Shown here piece after piece: positions 50,142-61,786 of a stretch of DNA of 64,000 nt. The first letter of the stretch is position 1, and the number at the start of each line of letters is the position of its first letter. Source of the stretch: Hirudinaria manillensis (Eukaryota > Annelida > Clitellata > Hirudinida > Hirudinidae); contig CM067533.1 in the NCBI GenBank assembly GCA_034509925.1, positions 7,198,535-7,262,534 of the forward strand, given 5' to 3'. A model generated the notes under the pieces. It was not told the DNA's origin. It saw only the letters and a program-made list of their open reading frames with translations, and did no database searches. The position numbers and the translations under genes are program-made.

Positions 50142-53100
50142 TCACGTGGCCATTTTCTCCATTTAGAAGTTTATAATAATAATAATAATAATCCGAAATT
50201 ATGATAATAATTTCAATCCTGCTCGTGTGAATATGTCGTCTCATTATTATAAAATACCAAATAAAAAAAACAATATTAAATTATTTTTAACAACTTTTTA
50301 CATAATTAATTATTTTTTGATCAATCATGTGTATTAATAAATAATAATTTTTCAATGTCAGTAAAATAATAATATTAATATTAAATGGTTAATTAAATAA
50401 ATAATAATAATATGATTATTATTACTAAATAGATTTTTGTAGAATGAATTTTTTGCGTTTAATTTTATTTGTAATCATTCATTTTAGAATCATTATTATT
50501 ATTATTAAAATTATTATTGTTATTATAAGTAATGGTACGAACAGGTAAGAGATTGGCCAAAAAGTGCTTCACCAATCTGCATCATACATACATACAGATA
50601 TCCAACGCATTGTTACAAAATGTCCATCACTCCGTCATAACTACAACCCATTAAAGACTATTATCAGCATCGTTGGGTTAATCCAATGAGTTAATAATCC
50701 TTAATTTGTATTTGTACGAATAACCTTCCGCGTGTGGCTCTATATTGATCGATGCATTGTGCATCGCACCTGAACGTTCCTCATTTTTCTTTTGTGTATC
50801 TATGGTTCCAAACTTCCCTCTTTTTTATCGCTCAATCTTCGTGAATTTTAATTTTTATTTGAAAATAATTTTCCGTCATAGTTGGCTTCATTTGGACTTT
50901 TTTTAAAATGAATTTATGGCGTTTAAGATTTGTAATTATTTATTATTTAAGTTTTAGTTTCGTTTTGATGCTCCTGGAAAATCACGAGTGACGCACGATA
51001 ATTTATTATGTAAGAAAATAGTAATTTTTTTAAATGTTGAAATATTGCGCACAATCCTTTTCAAAAGTTAAATACTTTTTGAACGAGTGGATAAATTAGA
51101 ACTATCATTTTCAACAAAAAACAGTAAAAAAAAAACCCCTTAAAAATCGTTATCATCAAGCTACTCTTAACATAAAAATAGACTCACACAAACTTATAAA
51201 CGGACACACACTTAAGAACATAAGATGCTCTTCCAAGAATTCATCATAAAATGTTGAAACATTCAAAGATCCAGTAGGGATGTGTATTGCAGGAGCACAT
51301 TATCGTTAAGCTCTCTCCGAGGTCGCGCCAGTCAACACTCGTGGAAAAACATTCCATATGTTTCCACATGTTTCCATGCGTTGCTGTCTGAATTGTACTG
51401 TATACTAGGGATGGAAGAATGTGTTTTCTATTTTCTTCCTATTGAAATGGCCGTCTAAATACAAACAAACAGCTATGAAAATAAAAAGACATTGGTTTAA
51501 GAATTGGTCATTGGGGATTATCGTTCTGCTACCTTTTCAATACGATGCGTGTTTAGTAAATATTATTATATCAGTCTGTGGAATAATTATCCATCATAAC
51601 AATTACTTAATACAATTATTATTTCATGAGCCTATGGTATAATAATGCATAATAATTATTTAGGATAATGATACTTAATGCCGGAAAGAATAAGAAATAT
51701 CTGTTGATAATTTATCTAGTGATAAATCAAAGAACGATAACGGATCGATAATGAGCTTTTTAAGTAGGAGCTTGAAGATTTGTGGAAGAAGTATATTTTT
51801 TGAATATGCATAAGGATCTAAACATGCGAAGGGTCTAAGATGAGTATTTGATCTTTTCCTATTCCTTAATTTGTTGTAATTACTTAATTAGTTGACTGAT
51901 TGCAGTTTACCTGGTGATTAATATTCACTACTTGTTTTTCTTGAGAAGGGTCGGTAGTGAACGTTATAGTGATGGCTTTGAAGGGCTGTTTTTCCACTTC
52001 AAGTGGCCAGGTAGTGTACTAATTTATCTTTTGGAATGTTCCGCTGGAATGGAGACTGAAATATCTCTGAATTTTTATTTTTTCCAATCCTTGCCACTTG
52101 TAAATCGAAATTTCTCCGATTTTATTTTGCTTTTCCACCTGATTTTAAATTAGAGGAGTCATTCAGGAACTACAAAAAGTCTTTACCTCGATCCTTTACA
52201 TATTTAGAATCAGCAATTATCAACAGGATAAATGTTTCTGTCTAGGTAATTACTTTTAATTGTTTTTTAACTATTTACTAATTATTAAGCTTTTTTTTAA
52301 ATTATTTGTTAATTATAAAGCTTTATTAACCCATCTGAATGAGTTTCCCAATAAAAACTTAATATTCCTAATATTGAAATGGTATTATTAGATTTGTCTC
52401 AGAAAATGTGAAAGGGCTCTATTGAGCGTGTGATAAAAGAATTGCTGAGGTCAGTTGGTGAAAGATGTTAGGCCAAGTGGATTTTAAGGATGCCTGCAGC
52501 TTTTACCTGAACAAATTTGCTTTGCCAATTCACTGAATAAACTTCCAACAAGAACAGATAATTTATCGGATAGAGGGCGTTTCAATGCACAACATGGACA
52601 AAAAGTCGCATTAAAAATTATTTGAGCGGTGACTACTTTTATTGTAATATCAATCAATCAATTTAATTAATTAATTAGTGTCCAGAAACCATCACGAATC
52701 GTTGTTTGAATAATTTTTTTTTAAATTAAGAAACGTTTATATGTTGAAGGGATTTTGAAATCTTGTTTTTGAAATCGACCTGGAAATAAATTTGGAGTAC
52801 TTGAGTAGAATACCGAAATAACTATGTTGTGAGCATCTACATGGACGCTCGGGAAGCCACGATATGCTACTAGCGTCTGGTCTACCAGGGGTAAATAGTT
52901 GTTTTTTATATTTTCAAAATCACATGATTTAGCCTAAAAACAAGGGATAAATCAATCAAAATGATTTGTACGCATCATCCTTTACCGAGACCAGACAGTC
53001 GGGCAAAACGAGTGAGAGGTGCTGATAGGGCCTTTTTACACCTGTTCCTCATAAATCTTATGATGCAATAATGCAACAGGTCCGTTTAACAAGCATTATA

Positions 53101-53590
53101 TCAAGAAATAAATATTTTCAAGAATGGCATGTACTGTTTAGGCCCATGCACTGCAGGTAACCCTTTAAGCAAACTAAATTTTAATAACAATAATAATGAC
53201 TTATCCAAAGATTCTATTTTCGAAATTCAGTGATTGATTGACCATTATTAACAAAGCCAAGCTTTCAAACCAGGATACAAGCCTTTGAATAGCTGGAAAA
53301 ATTCATAATGTGAACATACACTCAAGTCATTGCTTATGCACAACCTATCAAGGCTACTTTGTGATTCATAAAACAAAAAATTGTCTTTTCAACCTCAGCA
53401 CTTTGCCATTAAAAAATAAACCTTCATAGGGGAATAAGAACCACCTATTACAGCTTGCCTGCAAGCCTAACAATTTCTGGAGGGCCAATTTGGATTAATA
53501 ACGTACCAACCAAATACAAGAACCAGATATATTTTATCTTTGATGACTTTTATGAATGCATACACTGGCAAAGAAAAAACTAGACTGTTC

Positions 53591-55498
53591 TTAAGCTTTT
53601 GGGGTTACATAACCATCTTCATCATCATCATCATCATCATTGTTCTCAACTAACTTGACCTATAAAAAAAAATCAATAGCTATTTGTTGAAGTTCCTGTG
53701 GTACTTTTCTCACAACAAACTAAAGCTATCATCAAAGATACATATCAGATATCAAGGATACAATGAAATACATTTGAACGAAAACTTGGTCACAATGATG
53801 TGATAACATAGTTGAAATAAAGCTGGCAATTACATTGCTGTGATGATGATAATGATTATAACATCTGTTGAATAAGAAACTGTTGCATTGATATTCCCAA
53901 CGACCTTGGTGGTTTCTTTGGAAAATCCTTGTCTCATACAATACTGTGTGGTTCTCCTATTTTGTTAGCAACCTAAGCGATAACAAAAATTGAAATAATT
54001 ATTTCTGGAAAATCATTGTTTTCACATTCTCAAATTTCCTTATCATTTCCAAATCAATCTGAAGAATAAATAATATAAATTATAAATAAATAATTATAAA
54101 TAAATAATTTAAAATCATTCAATCTCTGTAATTAAACATTTGAAGACTCCATCTCACGTATTTTATTCCCGGCAAAGTCAGAATAAGTCCTATGACGGGC
54201 AGTCGACGAAGAAAGTTCACAACCACAGGAAGAAAGCCACTGAAAAATAAATAAATAAATAAGATTTCAAAAACGTACTCTAGATGTATTAAAGAACAGT
54301 TGAACAAAAATAAGTGATAGGATAATTATCGTCCAAATTAGTAATTACGGTCCAAATACTTTTTAATGTACGGGTATCACAACCTCTGCGTCACCTTCTC
54401 AATCCTTGTAATCTTCTTCAATCTCATTAAACGACCTTTTAAACAATTTATTTTTATTATAAACTCAAAACCTGAAAAGATGGATGAAGCCATAGAGCTC
54501 AAGAAGTATTCCCACGAATGCCCATCCTAGCAACACCACGGCAACCCCTCCAAAGAAGGAACACGTCCCTTTTAACTTGTGCTTCTGAAAGAAAAACCTG
54601 GCTGTCCTCTCAATCCCAATGACAACAGTAAGACCAGATATGAAGAGGATCTAGATAGTCAAAATAAAAAGTTTTTTTTTGAAAATAACATTAAATGTTA
54701 AGAAGTTGTTCTATTACTCACATTTCCTATGGCAAGCAGACCACGGTCAAAAAACAAAAGAACACCCAGAAATATAAAGGCCACTCCGAATCCCGTTAAA
54801 CCGACACCAATCTCTGTAATTAAACATTTGTCAATACATAGAGAAAGAGTCACTAGAAAGCAGCAGTTACTTTAGTTAGTTATCTCCATAAATTTAGAGT
54901 AAAATGTTCATTAATCACCCATAACAGTCAAATATGAAAAAATATGTCCTACTTTGCAAGTCTGTCACAGGAATCATGTTTGCATATCGAAAACCTTATT
55001 AACTTTAAAACTAATTGCAAAAATCAGTCTTGCACTTAATCTGAACTTTATCAGCTAATTTTGGCAATTTTATCTGGTCAAACTCTCAAGGCGACACCGT
55101 AGCATAACACATGTCCAAACCCCGGATGTGTATACGCTGGAGGTTTCCACATAAACAGAACTACGAATGCTTGACAAATATTTTATTTATGCAAGGTTAA
55201 CTTGTTCAAATTATTTTTTTAAGTCCCTGATGATGGTAAATTAAACAAGAATTTAATAATTTTAAAATTCCAATCTGGATACGATTTGCATATATTGAAT
55301 TTCATATCAAAGCATCACATGCTGATCATATGTTGTTTTAGGCTCTCTGTATACGGTTGGTGCGTTAATATTATGAAGGATTTTATGTTTTAAAAATTAT
55401 TATCACAAAACAATCTAGAATTAAGCTGTTGGATTGTTTATGTGGTTTGTTCGGAACTAACCAGTTTTTTCCGGCAGGTTTATATACTCATCGTTCAT
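53591..55498 (-). CDS. GOLT1: Vesicle transport protein GOT1 (GOLT1)
   Basis: Small four-span Golgi/ER membrane protein needed for vesicle fusion and ER-to-Golgi traffic. Exons on the minus strand: 55498-55462, 54813-54722, 54650-54472, 54239-54158, 53659-53591 (phases 1, 0, 2, 0; 152 residues). Family blocks in order: [75 protein letters not shown] and LPGIKY. The last exon follows a strong TTTTTTATAG acceptor and encodes VKLVENN, a run of six Asp and GYVTPKA, in place of the short polar tail of human GOLT1B. If exon 4 is not spliced at 54158 it reads through to a stop at 54119, giving a different C terminus. Start codons of this gene and of ATP6V1F lie 69 bp apart. Confidence 0.93.
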
Positions 55499-55567
55499 TT
55501 GATGCAGGTCTAAACCGTTGATAAGCGTTATTGTAAAAAGTAGAAATTATTGTGAGAAGTGATCGCT
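55499..55567. promoter_or_regulatory. Compact bidirectional promoter GOLT1/ATP6V1F
   Basis: Only 69 bp separate the two divergent start codons, so both promoters and leaders must overlap or lie inside the first exons. No TATA box or known motif is clear in the interval. Confidence 0.6.
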
Positions 55568-57225
55568 ATGGCTGGTATTCCGAGAGGAAAATTGATTGCC
55601 GTTATCGGTGACGAGGTTAGATAGTAATTATTCTTTAAAAATATTATATCTAAAGTTAGACTTTTGTAGGATACATGCACCGGATTTCTGTTGGGAGGTA
55701 TTGGGGAACTAAACAAACAGAGGGAACCTAACTTTCTAGTGGTTGACAAGAGTGAGAGCAGTTAATTCTTAATGTAATTGTCTTCATGATTAATTAGCCT
55801 GTATTGCTTCTTCTAGGCACCAGCATTTCTGAAATTGAAGATACCTTCAAAAGATTTACAAACAGAGATGATATCGCCATTGTTCTTATAAATCAAAATG
55901 TAATTCCATGCTCAATCCTAATAAGTCTTTGATTAAGAGTAGAATTTTTAATTTATTGGGGGTAGAATGCATTTCAATTTATGATTTTCCATCCTCATTG
56001 CAGATTGCTGAATTGATTCGTCATGTCGTTGATGTTTATAACGGCACGATTCCTGCCATTTTAGAGATTCCTTCCAAGGAACATCCCTATGACCCCAGCA
56101 AGGATTCTATTCTTAGGAGAGCCAAGGTCAGTGCATGTTTTTATTATTTTTTTGGGCGTGGAAGTGGAAAGTGCTCGGGTGCCTTGCCTTTGATGCTGAC
56201 CGATTGAAATTGATGGTGCAGCTATCACTGGAGCACTCATGAGTGGCTTTAAGAGATAAGATGGGAGTGCTAAACAAATGTGTCATCTTGAATTAGGTCT
56301 AAATGGCATTTTATTAAGTACCTCACCTGCTCATTTTTTTAAATAATAATAATAATATCAATAATAGTAATAGTTAGTTTATAAGGCATCGGAGATGCCT
56401 TGTCTGCATCTGTGCCTCTGTTATGAATTTCCTGAAGAGGTACGCTTTAAGATCTCCAGGGATTGTTAGACTCTCAACATACGATATGATTGTCTAATAC
56501 CATTTATTGTAAAACTATTACTGTGATGTCATTTGTTTAATTTATTGTTTTAAATGCTTTTTTTAAATTTTTATATTATACAAGAGCTTGTGTTATTTGT
56601 GTTAATTGTTTTTTTTTTAATCAATTTTAATTTTGAAATCATCCATTGGAACAAAACCCTCTGATTGACCAACCTGCATAGAATCTCATAATTTTATATT
56701 ATTCATGCTTTTGTGTTATTATTTATAAAAGTTACACCTAGTTATATTTTTTACTACTTTAAAGTGTTGTTTCTATCCAAACCTTTAAAAACTTTTTGAT
56801 CAGCTCATTGAATGTATCTTTCAAGAGATCCACTTTTATTTCTGATCCAGGGCTGAATAGCATACTTAGCCACACTTCCTTTATATAAAACTTTTACTCA
56901 TGTCCGAATTGACATTAAGTTTTATTTAACCAATTTGCCCTTGATATAGCAACTTAGGGTTATGATTTATTATACTTTAGAAATGATGGATAAACATTAG
57001 ATTATCATCTGATTTGCTTATCAAAGCATAAACAATATTTAATGCACAGATCTACATTATAGGAACCTATATTATATATATATTATAGGCACCCATATTA
57101 TATATATATGTTATAGGCACATCTGCATGTTTCTTTATTCGCTTGAAATAAATCTTGACAAATTGCTTTAAAATTGTCATGTTTTCCAATTTCAGGGCAT
57201 GTTTTCCGGAGAGGATGCAAGATAG
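55568..57225 (+). CDS. ATP6V1F: V-type proton ATPase subunit F
   Basis: Central-stalk subunit of the V1 sector, part of the rotor that couples ATP hydrolysis to proton pumping in endosomes, lysosomes and secretory vesicles. Exons: 55568-55615, 55670-55751, 55817-55899, 56004-56126, 57196-57225 (phases 0, 1, 0, 0; 121 residues; human 119). Conserved blocks: [81 protein letters not shown] and the end GMFSGEDAR. The last exon is only 30 bp and sits after a 1.07-kb intron. AATAAA follows at about 57277. Confidence 0.97.
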
Positions 57226-57758
57226 ACTTCAGAGTCAACATGTTTTTGGAAGAGTTTATTAATAAGTAACACCGATTAAATAAATATTTTACATCCATCA
57301 AGGTGGTCTGAAGAAGTTTTGTTTAATTACTATCATTCCATACTGATGATGATGATGATGTTAGGGATTTTAGGAACAGCTTTACCATCATTAAAAACAT
57401 TAAAAGTACAAATGCTTTTTATGTGGTCTTTGAAGGACAAATTCAAAGCGGTTAAAATTCAAAATCAGTGCAAGAAACAAAGTGCACCATGAAACACGTC
57501 ACAACAAAAAATCTCTACGACGAATCACTGAGTAAATCTCATACAAAACTAGCGAATAACGAGTTCTAAATCGACACTGGGGATCTATTTCTATGTGTTT
57601 TTGTGTATTTACGATAACAGTCGGTAACAGGTAATTCCTTGTTCTGAACTGACAACGTCATCGATCGGAATGCATTGACGGACAGATAAAACATTCCCCA
57701 GTTACGCCGATGTTGTCATGAGGTTCATTATCGCTCGTGTCGCCATCGATCGGCCGCG
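57226..57758. other. Intergenic between ATP6V1F and class A receptor
   Basis: 3' untranslated DNA of the two converging genes. A short GAT run lies at 57342-57359. No other feature seen. Confidence 0.5.
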
Positions 57759-58701
57759 TTATTTGCGGCCGCGGCGTCTCAGGCAGCTGCAGACGCTGGC
57801 GGAAGACTGCTGAATCCACGAATAAAATATGAAACGGAAGTTCTTGCTGCTGAGGCAGTAAGCTACAAAGTTGAAGGAATGGTTGATGGTGCTCAGGAGG
57901 TTGGAAATGACGGTGTAGAAACGACGGAACATGTCCAGGTCGGCGTAGTACGTCAGCTGGATGATCTGGAAAATGTGCGCCAGGGAGGTGAACGCGCTGC
58001 AAACGGTGGACATGATGACGACCACCAGAACCATCCTCGTCACCGCTATGACGGCCGTGGCTTGGGCATTGTGCCTCAAAGTCTGCTTTCTGTTGCCAGG
58101 AACGTGATTCGCTGCGATTCCATTAGATCCGCCAGTACATTTTCCATCCGATTTGTCCTCTCTTGCACTTTCTATTCCAGACGGAGATGCCATTGCCGAG
58201 CGGTTGGCTTCTTCGATGTTTTTCTCTGTTTCCAGTGCGTTGGTCTCGCTGGCGTCTCCTTCTTTTGGCTGGAGTAGTGCCAGGGCTGGCTCGTACGATG
58301 CTCCTGAAACCGGGTGAATTGGTGCAAAAGTCATCGTTGTCGTCGTCGATTCTGATAGAGATTTATAGCGGGTTCTGGATTTCTTGTTTTTGTCTTTTTT
58401 GCCCTTCTCAGTTTTCTTGCTTTTGTTCATCTTCAGAGTCTCGTCTAAGCTTTCGATCTTCTGATTGCTTCCAGCGACGAATATCTTTATCCTTCCAGAC
58501 GAACTCGAGTCATCTCGTCCTTTTATCATGGCATTATTCTTGAGAGAAGAAATGATTTTGAAGTTGAAGAAGATGAGCAGTCCGATGGGTATGACATATT
58601 GGAAGAGGGTGAAGATGACGAAGCGGTACGCAATCATGTACACTTTGTCGTCCAACAGCCAAGTGGTGACAAACGACTGTCTCTTGAGAGCCTCCACGTA
58701 T
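57759..58701 (-). CDS. 3' exon of a class A peptide-type GPCR (TM5-TM7)
   Basis: The exon starts after a TATATTTCAG acceptor (58702) with YVEALKRQSF and stops at 57759 (about 313 residues). It encodes TM5 (FQYVIPIGLLIFFNFKII), a third intracellular loop of about 150 residues rich in Lys, Ser and Glu, TM6 (AVTRMVLVVVIMSTVCSAF), and TM7 (NLLSTINHSFNFVAYCLSSK) with FNFVAY in place of NPxxY. A basic and Cys-rich C-tail follows, with possible palmitoylation at CSCL. The pattern fits FMRFamide/neuropeptide-type receptors of invertebrates. TM1-TM4 must be on upstream exons; none is visible between 58.7 and 62.1 kb, so they lie beyond the window or are lost. Confidence 0.8.
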
Positions 58702-60162
58702 CTGAAATATAGATAATGAGATGGAACTGACGTGCACTTAATTTGTCGAAGTGACCCTTTTCAATCGAAACGCCAGACGGACTCAGGTAGCGAATAAATT
58801 GAAATTATAAAGTTAATAAATTTCGAAATTATGACTATATTACATTTTAAAAGCACTTTTAGTAGTGTTCAAACACAATAACTTATACCACATAATTCAA
58901 ATTTTTATTGGAATTCCAAATAAGCATCAATAGATCAGCAACCCACGAAGAAGGATATCCAATGGAAAAAATAATGCTTATAGCTCGTGAATGGATATTA
59001 TCGGTTTATTATGGTCATCGATAATCATAATATCGGCAATAATGTGGATTAAGTTGATTCTTAAATCACATCGAAACTCCATCACGCCCACGCCTCTTTT
59101 AACCCAAAAATATGACGCCTATGTCATGGCCCTAACCATCGTTTGACGCTAAAGTCCTCATTTGGTGTCAAGGCGACCCAGTTTGGAGATACTATATATA
59201 TATTTTTTTATTGATAATAAAAATAAATTTATAGTGGAAATGAAATTATTTTATTGTAAAAGAGGGATTTTCTGCGTAAAAGTATTTTACAATTTTTGTT
59301 TTGGAATGTTTAAACGAAACCCATCAAATCCTGGCAATTTGTTTAAAAGAAATTATTAAAATAAAATTATTCGTAATTTCACAAAAAATAAATTATCCAG
59401 GAAAATTGAAAATTGAAATAAATTTCTGGAAAATTTCAGGTCGACTTTTTAATTAATATGTCAATTTTGTCGAAAAGTTTGAGAAAAAAAACATATGAAA
59501 TAAGTTATTTATTAGCAATTTATTTACTGTTACCTACAATTAATTCAATAAAACAAGGTAACGATTATTAGAATAATATCTATAATGATAATTATTCTTT
59601 GTTGCAACAACAACAACAACAAACATTTGTATGCAATCTCTTCGGTGCCATCGCCAGAAGCGGTAAAACTCTCAGCATTTATTGTCCATCATTGACCAAT
59701 GACGTCATCGATACCGAAAATTATTTTCCTGTTTTATGTGCGATTCTCGGAAATGCCAGAAAATCAGGGAAACGAAACCGAAAGTGAAAGTCTCGGAGGA
59801 GAATTGAGAATTTGAAATGCAAATTGAATTTGTTTTTGTTTTTTTTTTGATGACGTAAACAACCCTTACGAATGACGTCATCAACCAAGCACCATAGCAA
59901 CGAGCCCTCAATTATCGCAATAATTGAGCGCATTTTACAACTTTAAATAAACTTTACCAAATAAATACATAAACGAATAATTAATTAATTAATTAAATAA
60001 TAAAATAATAATAAAAATAATAAAAATAAAAAATTAGATACGATTTATTTGCCGATTAGGATCTGATGCGAAGCAGATGACTTCCGAAAGTAATTGCATG
60101 AACAACGAATTAATGGATTACATTTCGGTGCAAGTGAACGACCGCGGAAGATGCTGGAAATA

Positions 60163-60240
60163 AAAATTACTACAACAACAACAACATCAACAACAATCAT
60201 CATCAACAACAACAACATCAACAATAGCATCAACATCAAT

Positions 60241-60278
<38 letters not shown>

Positions 60279-60320
60279 GCAACAACAACATCAATAACAA
60301 CATCAACAACAACAGCAACA
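60163..60320. repeat. CAACAT/CAACAA triplet tract
   Basis: About 150 bp of CAA and CAT triplets (AACAACATC units). Translated frames are Asn/Ile or Leu/Met homopolymers. Confidence 0.95.
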
Positions 60321-60664
60321 ATGGCCATGGTACCTTCAGCATAAAAACTAGTAATACTACTTACTTAATATTATAATGGTATTGATGATGTAATTATTAA
60401 TATATTCTTCCAATAGTATTATCTACCGATTTAAAATTACAATTAATTACTTTTAATTGTTAATAATTTCGATTAATAATTTTAATACCTAATTTCAAGT
60501 CATAACTGCCATTATCATTTTGATATTATTTATTTATTTTCACGATTTAAACATTTCCAAAGAAAACTGAAAGATATCGATATATAATAATAACTTTAAT
60601 TAAAACATATACTAAATAAATCAATTTTTTTTTTACAAAGATTTAATAATTATCTTATATTACA

Positions 60665-60830
60665 TAATAATATATAACATGTAACGCAATACGATGCAAC
60701 ACAATAAGATACAGTACAATATGTTGCCATACAATACGATGCAATATGTTGCCATAACATACAATGTGATGCAAAACAATAAAACAATGCAATGCAATGC
60801 AATACGATGGAATACAATTCAAACAAATAG
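60665..60830. repeat. Degenerate CAATA/GCAAT pentanucleotide tract
   Basis: Units such as CAATACGATG, CAACACAATA and GCAATGCAAT repeat with a period near five or ten bases across 165 bp. Three frames on both strands remain open over it. Confidence 0.8.
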
Positions 60831-61569
60831 ATGCAAACAAACAAACAAACAAACAAATTCCCTCTTCTCCAGCCATGGCCTTACCATTTACAAGTTCAAG
60901 GTCTCCAGAGGGGGAGGGGGCATTGTTTATTGGGTGCAAACAATCATCATCGTCGTTGTCGTCATCATCATCATCATCATTATCATCATCATCATCATCA
61001 TCTACGTCGTCGTCGTCATCGTCACTGGTGATTATCCTTGAATTACGACGGACAACGTGCAAAGGGTGGTGCTGTTTCAAGAGATATCTAATTATAAATT
61101 GTTCCTCAGTATATTTATTCGAAAATTCTATTTTTTATTTATATTTATATTTGTAATTATGTTTATATAAATTTTAAGTAATTTATATTTTCACATCAAA
61201 ATATAAACATCAATGATGAATTAAAAGTTTTTGTTAAATTTATTTTTTTTAATAAATTGATTTCCCTTTAAAAATAAGAATTTTAAGGATTTTATAATTT
61301 ATGATTCATAAGTTATCGACGACGAATCGTTCATAAAAAAAAAATTATCGACAGTAAAGATGGCCGTCAAAAACTGAATTGATTGGTTCTGTTTCGTTTA
61401 ATCAAAATAAATAAATATATTAAATAAAGAAATAAAATAAATAAATAAATAAATAAATAAATAAATATGAATAATATTAAGCATTACTGAAGTGCGTGAT
61501 AACGTCATGTTCCCCTGTGGATGTTAAAGTGCTGCTCTAATTTCGCGTTTGTCAATTTTAACGACGACG

Positions 61570-61690
61570 ATGTTGTTGTTGATGATGATGATGATGATGA
61601 TGACGATGATGATGATGATGATGTCGATGACGATGATGATGATGATGATGATTACGATGACGACGATGATGACGTTGATGATGACGACGA
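61570..61690. repeat. GAT/GAC triplet microsatellite
   Basis: GATGATGATG-type triplets with GAC and GTC variants, similar to the tract at 562-760. A TCA/TCG tract lies at 60945-61025. Confidence 0.95.
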
Positions 61691-61786
61691 TTCCTTCTGA
61701 GGTTTTTTTTTTAAATTTAATTTTAAAAAAAATAAATTAATTTTTGTTACATGCGTTCAATCGTTCAACATTTTCACTGGAGAAGT

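Larger units (their letters stand above)
48291..53590. other. Long intergenic region, mostly AT-rich
   Basis: No gene supported over about 5.3 kb. It holds TTA/TAA microsatellites (48895-48935, 49338-49380, 50178-50200), a coding-like island at 49700-50141 listed separately, and unremarkable AT-rich DNA from 50.2 to 53.5 kb. Confidence 0.55.
58702..61786. other. Repeat-rich non-coding region
   Basis: AT-rich DNA with several microsatellites and no supported exon. It is probably intron of the class A receptor if that gene continues to the right. Confidence 0.5.

Noticed and set aside
51421..52153. Two open frames of 73-79 codons with hydrophobic stretches
   Set aside because: AT-rich chance frames without splice sites or recognisable motifs.
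54119..54157. [12 protein letters not shown] as the real C terminus of GOLT1
   Set aside because: A phase-0 donor precedes it and a strong acceptor leads to an exon that aligns better with the family tail; kept only as a possible isoform.
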